The translations under genes were made by a program, and so were the position numbers. Under the pieces are notes generated by a model, which was not told where the DNA came from, searched no databases, and saw nothing but the letters and a program-made list of their open reading frames with translations. This document shows, piece after piece, positions 1-5,086 of a stretch of 7,371 nucleotides of DNA (within the stretch, counting starts at the first letter, position 1; each line of letters begins with the position of its first letter). The stretch comes from an uncultured Clostridia bacterium. Its GTDB lineage: Bacteria; Bacillota; Clostridia; Oscillospirales; Acutalibacteraceae. The stretch lies in NCBI GenBank assembly GCA_947302895.1, contig CAMYWU010000073.1:1-7371 (forward strand), in the 5' to 3' direction.

Positions 1-1390
1 TCAGCTTAAGAGTAAGCTCATCATTCTGAACATTATTTCTGCCAACTCTGATAATAAAGCCCTCTGATGAAAGAAACTTTTTAGGCTCAAGCTTCTTTGG
101 CTTATTCTTCTTATCAACTTTTTTGCTTAAATAGCCCGATGCATAGAGCTCCGCACGAATTGCGCTGATTTCGCTATCGGTCCGGGCACGGGAAAGCATA
201 TCAATAACACTTTCAAGGTACTGCGCCTCTTCCTCTGCCTGATTTATGAAATCATTTAGCTTAGTTTCGGCTATTTGCTTTTTGCGGTATTCCTTATAAT
301 ACTTCTGAGCATTCTGGGAAGGTGTTAAAGTTGGGTCAACAGGGATTCTGACAGGCTCATTATTATCATAAAAGTTTTCCAAATCATAGAAAAGCGCACC
401 CTTTTCAAGCCGATACAGATTTGCATTTATCAAATCGCCGTATATTTTCAGCTGCTCCTTGTTTTTGCAATCCTCGAGCTCGTGCTTTCTGTTGAGCGCC
501 TTTCTTACAGCCCTTTCCTGAAGGGTTGTTAAATGGCGGAACAAATCATTGCTGCGCTGCTTTATTCTTTCTAAGCGAACCTGCTCATAATAGAAATAAT
601 CTATCAGTTCAGAAAAGCTTTCAAAACTCCTGTATTCGCAAAGAGAGCCATACTGCTTCGGCTTAAAATATGTGAAATCCTTGGGTCCGTCAAGAAAAAC
701 AACAGTAGGTTCGGGATTCTTTATATGAGTTCTGAGCTCACCGACAGTCATTCCGCATTCAAATTCCCTTGCAACTATCGGCGATATTCCCTGCAAAACC
801 TGACTTACAGCCTTTGATTTTTTCATATCAAGCGAATTGATTGCGGCTTCTATTTTATATTTTTCGTCGGTTAAAACATTCATTTTGTTTTGCTGAGGGG
901 GCAAAACATATTTTATTCCGGGCAGCACCTCACGGTAGCTTGAAACATATTCATCTATCTTCTTAACACATTCAACGATTATTCCCTCATCATTTACAAG
1001 AATTATGTTGCTGTGTCTTCCCATTATTTCAATAATCAGTTTGAAGGTTACGGGGTCGCCAAGCTCATTTGTTGCATCAAAAACAAAGGTCAGTATTCTT
1101 TCAAAACCATCCTGAAGAATATCCCTGAGCTTTGCGCCTGAAAGGTGCTTTCTGAGAAGCATTGTAAGCATCGGCGGTTTCTTTGGATTTTCAACGAACT
1201 GATTTGTTATCTGTATTCTTGCGCATTCGGCTTTTGCGGAAAGAAGAAGCTTCTTTGTTCCCTCAAAGGTTCTGAACGTAAACAAGAGCTCTTCGCGTGA
1301 TGGTTGATAAATCTTATCAATGCGAAAGCCCTGAAGCTGTTCTTTTATTTCATTTTTCAAAAGTGATAAATATATTCCGTCAAGTGCCAT
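1..1390 (-). CDS. rqcH: RqcH / NFACT family ribosome quality control protein (fibronectin-binding protein A homologue), C-terminus missing
   Basis: The frame is open from an ATG at 1390 to the window edge, giving 463 residues without a stop. Family knowledge: RqcH binds the 50S subunit carrying a stalled nascent chain and recruits tRNA-Ala to add C-terminal alanine tails. Seen: an N-terminus typical of the family (MALDGIYL), residues ERI at 97-99 where Bacillus subtilis RqcH has its D97-R98 pair, the NFACT-N signature EIMGRHSN at 121-128, a charged helical middle (about 270-410), the conserved VDPTLTPSQNAQKYYKEY at 351-368, and the start of the NFACT-R domain (GFIIRVGRNNVQND, 444-457). About 100 C-terminal residues should lie outside the window. 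The start is fixed by an in-frame TAG two codons upstream. No convincing SD precedes it. It is the last visible gene of the trmK-nif3-rqcH run. Older annotations call such proteins fibronectin-binding, which need not be their main role. Confidence 0.93.
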   Translation of the reverse strand, partial: MALDGIYLSLLKNEIKEQLQGFRIDKIYQPSREELLFTFRTFEGTKKLLLSAKAECARIQITNQFVENPKKPPMLTMLLRKHLSGAKLRDILQDGFERILTFVFDATNELGDPVTFKLIIEIMGRHSNIILVNDEGIIVECVKKIDEYVSSYREVLPGIKYVLPPQQNKMNVLTDEKYKIEAAINSLDMKKSKAVSQVLQGISPIVAREFECGMTVGELRTHIKNPEPTVVFLDGPKDFTYFKPKQYGSLCEYRSFESFSELIDYFYYEQVRLERIKQRSNDLFRHLTTLQERAVRKALNRKHELEDCKNKEQLKIYGDLINANLYRLEKGALFYDLENFYDNNEPVRIPVDPTLTPSQNAQKYYKEYRKKQIAETKLNDFINQAEEEAQYLESVIDMLSRARTDSEISAIRAELYASGYLSKKVDKKNKPKKLEPKKFLSSEGFIIRVGRNNVQNDELTLKL

Positions 1391-1404
1391 AATCTAATTC
1401 TGAG

Positions 1405-1432
1405 TGCATAATGCATAATGCATAGTGCATAG
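1405..1432. repeat. Four tandem copies of a 7-bp unit (TGCATAR) between nif3 and rqcH
   Basis: On the plus strand TGCATAA occurs twice and then TGCATAG twice, with no spacer, ending directly at the nif3 stop codon. The array fills 28 of the 42 bases separating nif3 from rqcH. Each junction contains the palindrome TGCA, so the transcript could pair weakly with itself. The function is unknown. It may be slippage-prone filler, and it lies where an SD for rqcH would otherwise be sought. Confidence 0.85.
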
Positions 1433-2179
1433 TTAAATTGTTTCTATCGGGTTTTCACGGGGAGCAATGATGAATTCAACATCGGCGAAAATGCTTTCAA
1501 GCTTGTCTTTGAGCATTAAGAAGGGAGCATTTTCTGTTTCAAAATGGCCTGCTGAAATAACAGCCCAGCCGTTTTCAGAAGCATCAAGCATTTCGTGGTA
1601 TTTCATATCGCCTGTAACAAAGCAATCAGCGTACTGCATTGCAGCCTCGGCTTCATCGCCGCAGGCGCCGCCGCCAAGGGCAACGGTTTTAATCGGTTTA
1701 TCTGTATTAGTAAATCTGATTCCCCTGCAATCAAGCTTATCGGCAACATACTGCGCAAAATCATCAATGCTCATTTCATATTCAAGCTCGCCTGTTACAA
1801 TAAATGAATTATCAGTATGCTTAATATTTTCAAGCTCAAGAATTATTGCAAGATTATCATTAATTCCGCCCTCGGCTTTATCAAAATTAGTATGGGCGCA
1901 AACAGCGGCAATACCTGCATTTGCAAGGGTATAAACGGCTGTTCCTGCTTTAACACTGTCAAGACCGCCGAAAATAATCGGATGATGGGTTAATACCAAA
2001 TCTGCGCCAACTTCCTTTGCAAAGAGGCAAACCTCCTTAGTTGCATCAAGCGCTATAACGCATTTTTTAACCTCTTTTCGAAAATCACCGATAAGATGCC
2101 CCGAATTATCCCATTCCTCCTGGGTATCAAAGGGGGCTATGGAGTTTATAAAATCATAGATATTCTTAACCGTTGTCAT
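1433..2179 (-). CDS. Nif3-like dinuclear metal centre hexameric protein (YqfO/YbgI family)
   Basis: A 248-residue member of the Nif3/DUF34 family, which forms toroidal hexamers with a two-metal site per subunit. Databases often label it GTP cyclohydrolase 1 type 2, but its physiological role is not settled. Seen: the N-terminal family pattern (WDNSG, 23-27), THHPIIF at 64-70, HTNFD at 96-100, and GHFETE at 211-216. By comparison with E. coli YbgI, the metal ligands are H65, H66, D100, H212 and E216, and all are present. The length matches the short form without the PII-like insert of B. subtilis YqfO. The ATG lies 7 nt after AAGGAG (2187-2192), inside the end of trmK. The two genes overlap by 14 nt, so translation is probably coupled. 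The trmK-nif3 pairing is common in Firmicutes. Confidence 0.95.
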   Translation of the reverse strand: MTTVKNIYDFINSIAPFDTQEEWDNSGHLIGDFRKEVKKCVIALDATKEVCLFAKEVGADLVLTHHPIIFGGLDSVKAGTAVYTLANAGIAAVCAHTNFDKAEGGINDNLAIILELENIKHTDNSFIVTGELEYEMSIDDFAQYVADKLDCRGIRFTNTDKPIKTVALGGGACGDEAEAAMQYADCFVTGDMKYHEMLDASENGWAVISAGHFETENAPFLMLKDKLESIFADVEFIIAPRENPIETI

Positions 2180-2819
2180 TAATTTTCTCCTTAATTACGG
2201 ATATAACCTCAGAATAATCCTCGCCGCTTTTTTGCTTCTTTTCAAGATAGTTTAAAAGATGGGTAAAATATCCCCTGCTCTGCTCAAACTCATCAATATT
2301 TCCGAGGAAAAGCTCGCAGTCCGAATACTCCTTTTTAAAACCTGAATATGTTGCGTCAAACTCGCTGTAAAAATGCTTACCGTCCTTAACAATTATATCC
2401 TTTTTAATTTCAAAGCCGTTTTCATAAAGAAAGCGCCTTGCGATTTCGGGATGAGTCATCGGATTAAGGATAAGGTGTTTATTCTTTAATGCTTCTGTGT
2501 CAACGTTACCGAGAATTTCAGCAATCAGCTCTCCGCCCATTCCTGCAATAAGAACATCGTCAACCTCATCGAGATTTATGCTTTCAAGTCCGTTTGATAA
2601 AACGCATTTGATTTTATCCTCAAGTGCGTTTTCTTCAACAAGGGCTTTGCACGAAGCAAGAGGACCTTCGTTAATATCGCTTGCAAAGGCATATTTAATT
2701 TTTCCGCTTTGCACAAGATACACAGGAACATAGCCATGGTCGCAGCCGATATCTGCAAGAACCGCACTTTCATTAACCATATCTGCAAGCGCCTGAAGCC
2801 TTTTGCTTAACTTAATCAT
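2166..2819 (-). CDS. trmK: tRNA (adenine(22)-N1)-methyltransferase TrmK
   Basis: A 217-residue class I SAM-dependent methyltransferase. TrmK methylates N1 of A22 in the D-arm of bacterial tRNAs in the cytoplasm. Seen: the family N-terminus KLSKRLQALADMV (3-15), SAM-binding motif I ADIGCDHGY (22-30), the acidic residue after strand 2 in ASDIN (46-50), the characteristic AGMGGELI (92-99), LILNPMTHPE (116-125) where relatives have LILQP, and a helical C-terminal tail (about 165-215) as in the B. subtilis enzyme. The ATG at 2819 has AAGGGG five bases upstream. A good sigma-A-type promoter lies just before it, so this is probably the first gene of the trmK-nif3-rqcH operon. In many Firmicutes trmK follows sigA; here a divergent DUF4364-like gene takes that position. 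Confidence 0.95.
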   Translation of the reverse strand: MIKLSKRLQALADMVNESAVLADIGCDHGYVPVYLVQSGKIKYAFASDINEGPLASCKALVEENALEDKIKCVLSNGLESINLDEVDDVLIAGMGGELIAEILGNVDTEALKNKHLILNPMTHPEIARRFLYENGFEIKKDIIVKDGKHFYSEFDATYSGFKKEYSDCELFLGNIDEFEQSRGYFTHLLNYLEKKQKSGEDYSEVISVIKEKINDNG

Positions 2820-2853
2820 AAAAACCCCTTAATAATAATTTACACCAATGTTT

Positions 2854-2882
2854 ATTATATAATAAATAAATATAGTTTGCAA
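2854..2882 (-). promoter_or_regulatory. Putative sigma-A promoter for trmK-nif3-rqcH
   Basis: Read on the minus strand, TTGCAA (2882-2877, four of six matches to TTGACA) is followed after 17 bases by a perfect TATAAT (2859-2854). Transcription would begin near 2847, giving a leader of roughly 28 nt before the trmK ATG with its AAGGGG site. Spacing and position are right. The surroundings are very AT-rich, so a chance match cannot be excluded. Confidence 0.6.
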
Positions 2883-2902
2883 GATTGAGAATAATGTGGT
2901 AA

Positions 2903-2908
2903 TATAAT
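2903..2908 (+). promoter_or_regulatory. Putative -10 box for the DUF4364-like gene
   Basis: A perfect TATAAT lies about 28 bases before the ATG at 2936. No good -35 is seen at 16-18 bases upstream. The palindromic TTGCAA at 2877-2882 is 20 bases away, which is too long for a standard promoter. The SD GGAGAT at 2923-2928 follows at a suitable distance from the start codon. The site is tentative because the region is AT-rich. Confidence 0.35.
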
Positions 2909-2935
2909 TTTAATAAATTTTTGGAGATATAAAAA

Positions 2936-3538
2936 ATGTCTGAAAAAGATAATCTTGAAAATATGTCGAAAAACGAAATTGACCCAAAGCTTCGCTTTGA
3001 TGCGCTGATGGCAGGAGTGCCCGATGGCGGACTGCGTTCGGTCAGCTCAATTTCGCTGATTGTTTGCTATATTATTGCTAATATAAACGGCAGAGTTACT
3101 GCCGATAACATTGTACAAACAATGGATGAAGGTATGTTTGCAAATCATTTTGAGGTTGCGGATGCAATTTCAAAGCTCAAAAAAAGCGGAGTTATTAATG
3201 AGGCTGAGGACGGCGCTTTAACGCTTGTTAATCCCACTAAAGCAAATATTGAGCTTATTGAAATGGATTTACCTCTTACGATAAGAGAAAAAAGCATTAA
3301 GCTTTGCCAGAAGATTATTGCAAAAGAGAATTACAGAAGAGAAAACCATGTTGAAATAACAAAAAAAGAAAACGGCTATAATGTTAACCTGAACGTCAGC
3401 GATAACAAAACCGATTTTCTTTCTCTCAACCTCTTCGCCGCAACCAAGGAGCAGGCGGAAATGATAAAGGAAAAATTCATTTCCAACCCGATTAAGGTTT
3501 ACGAAACCTTAATTGAAGCGATATTTGATAATAAATAA
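2936..3538 (+). CDS. DUF4364-like protein, putative winged-helix regulator
   Basis: A 200-residue protein that by pattern resembles the clostridial DUF4364 family, whose function is unknown. Seen: a charged N-terminal extension (1-30), then a helical segment with the family look, GGLRSVSSISLIVCYII (31-47), followed by NHFEVADAISKLKKSGVI (70-87), which reads like the recognition part of a winged helix-turn-helix with a wing at about 88-98. A second part includes LPLTIREK (112-119), a lysine-rich helix, and a beta-rich C-terminus with ATKEQAEMIKEKF (163-175). No membrane segment or signal peptide is present. The ATG at 2936 is preceded at 7 nt by GGAGAT. It is transcribed alone, divergently from trmK, and ends in its own hairpin terminator. 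DNA binding is inferred from the fold impression only. The family assignment is from memory. Confidence 0.8.
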   Translation: MSEKDNLENMSKNEIDPKLRFDALMAGVPDGGLRSVSSISLIVCYIIANINGRVTADNIVQTMDEGMFANHFEVADAISKLKKSGVINEAEDGALTLVNPTKANIELIEMDLPLTIREKSIKLCQKIIAKENYRRENHVEITKKENGYNVNLNVSDNKTDFLSLNLFAATKEQAEMIKEKFISNPIKVYETLIEAIFDNK

Positions 3539-3545
3539 CTAAAGA

Positions 3546-3572
3546 CTCCCCTGTGCAAGGGGAGCCTTTTTT
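3546..3572 (+). terminator. Rho-independent terminator after the DUF4364-like gene, possibly bidirectional
   Basis: A perfect 7-bp stem, CTCCCCT (3546-3552) with AGGGGAG (3558-3564), encloses the loop GTGCA and is followed by CC and six T (3567-3572). It begins seven bases after the TAA at 3536-3538. The T-run overlaps the stop codon of the convergent gene. Read on the minus strand, the same stem is followed by a weaker T-rich stretch (TCTTTAGTTATTT), so it may also stop transcription of that gene. Confidence 0.88.
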
Positions 3573-5031
3573 AGTTGAATAAACTGTATAAGAAAAATAC
3601 TATTTCGATAACACCTAATGAAATAAAGTATATAACTAACCACGGGATATCGCGGACCATAGACGGTATTTCCGAAGATAAGCCGAAAACAAGGCACAGT
3701 AAAACTCCAAGCAGCATAAAAGCAGCGAGAATTATAAGTGAGATAAGCGAACTAAGCGCAATACCTATCGGTAACATCGCAAATGAAGTTTTAAGGCTAT
3801 AATTGTTCTTATACTCTTTTCTTTCTGCTTTTGAAAGCTTTTTAAGCTTTGCAAGCTTGCAGGAAACGTTAATAATCTGCTCTAAATCATCCGAAATCAA
3901 TTCACCATCTTCGTTATAATACTCGGAATAATTAACAATTTCATTATAAGGTTTACCGTTAGAATTAAAAGCAAATGATATCAAATCGGGCTTTTGGTCG
4001 CTGTTTTTTATATTCTCGCAGCCGCAGCAAAAATCAAAATATATTGAATCGTTATTAACTTCATTTTCCCTGCAATAGATATAATGCATAAGCTTGGAAT
4101 TAGAAAAAACAAAAAACTTTTTCGGATAATAATCTCCGATTTTTATTTTAACGCCGCGTGCTTTGCCTTTTTTATAATAAAACGGATACTCGCCCTCATA
4201 GCCCTTTGCTTTAATCATGGAGTCTATTTGGTTTCTCTTTTTAAACAAATTATCATCAGAGCAATCACATTCAAAACGTTTTTTATATCCGTTTTGAGTA
4301 TTTGAAACAATTTCAAGAAGCTCTCTGAACAATGGCTCGTATTTTTTGCAATTCAGCTCATCAATGAATTTATCTTTTAACTGCGAAAGCTTTTCAGGGT
4401 TGCTTGCATTTTCAATTTCCAAAAGCCTTTTTAAAGCTTTGTTAAAACCATATTTTGATAAATACTGCTTTAATATAGCAAATTCGCTAACCGTTGATTC
4501 ATTTTGGTAGTCAAAATACGAAAGCAAATTGGCAAGTTCTTTTATCAGCGGCAGATTATTCATCTCCTCAGCATTAAGCAGCTCTTTTGAAAATAAATAT
4601 TTATCAACTATTTCAAAAGCTAATCCGCATAATTCAAACCAATTAATAATAAAGCCTTCGTTTCGAGCAGATCTATATACTTTTGTTTTGCAGTCTGCAT
4701 TTTTAAACCTGATTTCAAACGGAGTCGGAGCCGATGAATCATCAAAAAAATCGAAATCATCATATGCATTACCGAAAAGAACGTATTCATCGCCCTGCTT
4801 TTCGATTTTTTCAATAAAAGTATATGAATCTGCATCTTCGGGCAAGCCCGATGCGTTTTCCAGCACTAAAAAAGCATCAAGCGCTTCGTTTATGTGAACA
4901 CTGATTACATAGCAATTATCCTTTATTTCAATATCTTCTTTAAAAAACGATTGAATATAAAACAGCTTTTCAAATGCTTTGATTGTTTCGTTTGAAAACT
5001 TGTTTATAATTATCAGATTATTGATTTCCAT
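3571..5031 (-). CDS. Uncharacterised 486-residue protein with two C-terminal membrane helices
   Basis: I do not recognise this protein with confidence. Its layout recalls large uncharacterised Firmicutes proteins such as DUF3878, but this is unverified. Seen: no signal peptide; a mixed alpha/beta N-terminal part (1-150) with an acidic patch around FDFFDD (93-98); a helical middle (about 155-245); a basic, Tyr/Lys-rich segment (280-305); a cysteine cluster FDFCCGCENI (332-341); a charged helix (about 390-410); then hydrophobic stretches at about 418-448 and 464-484 joined by a short loop. This predicts a soluble body held at the membrane by a C-terminal hairpin. The ATG has AGGTG four bases upstream, directly after the T-run of the preceding terminator. 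Composition is AT-rich. It lies 55 bases downstream of the S1 stop codon and is convergent with the DUF4364-like gene. No catalytic motif was found. Confidence 0.85.
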   Translation of the reverse strand: MEINNLIIINKFSNETIKAFEKLFYIQSFFKEDIEIKDNCYVISVHINEALDAFLVLENASGLPEDADSYTFIEKIEKQGDEYVLFGNAYDDFDFFDDSSAPTPFEIRFKNADCKTKVYRSARNEGFIINWFELCGLAFEIVDKYLFSKELLNAEEMNNLPLIKELANLLSYFDYQNESTVSEFAILKQYLSKYGFNKALKRLLEIENASNPEKLSQLKDKFIDELNCKKYEPLFRELLEIVSNTQNGYKKRFECDCSDDNLFKKRNQIDSMIKAKGYEGEYPFYYKKGKARGVKIKIGDYYPKKFFVFSNSKLMHYIYCRENEVNNDSIYFDFCCGCENIKNSDQKPDLISFAFNSNGKPYNEIVNYSEYYNEDGELISDDLEQIINVSCKLAKLKKLSKAERKEYKNNYSLKTSFAMLPIGIALSSLISLIILAAFMLLGVLLCLVFGLSSEIPSMVRDIPWLVIYFISLGVIEIVFFLYSLFN

Positions 5032-5040
5032 TTTTCACCT

Positions 5041-5071
5041 AAAAACAAAGGCTGCCCCATGGGACAGCCTT
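5041..5071 (-). terminator. Rho-independent terminator after the ispH-rpsA fusion gene
   Basis: Read on the minus strand, AAGGCTG (5071-5065) pairs with CAGCCTT (5054-5048) and the stem continues after one mismatch with further G-C pairs. It is followed by TG and TTTTT (5045-5041). It starts 15 bases after the S1 stop codon. The next bases (5040-5036) are the AGGTG SD of the 486-residue gene, so that gene needs read-through or a promoter of its own. Confidence 0.82.
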
Positions 5072-5086
5072 GAATATTACTTTTTA

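Noticed and set aside
1405..1432. Tandem TGCATAR considered as an operator or terminator
   Set aside because: It has no G/C-rich stem or T-run, and no known operator with this 7-bp period comes to mind. It is listed as a repeat only.
1467..1934. Plus-strand open frame of 155 codons opposite nif3
   Set aside because: The minus-strand frame is a clear Nif3 protein with all metal ligands. The antisense frame has the Ser-rich, low-information look of a shadow.
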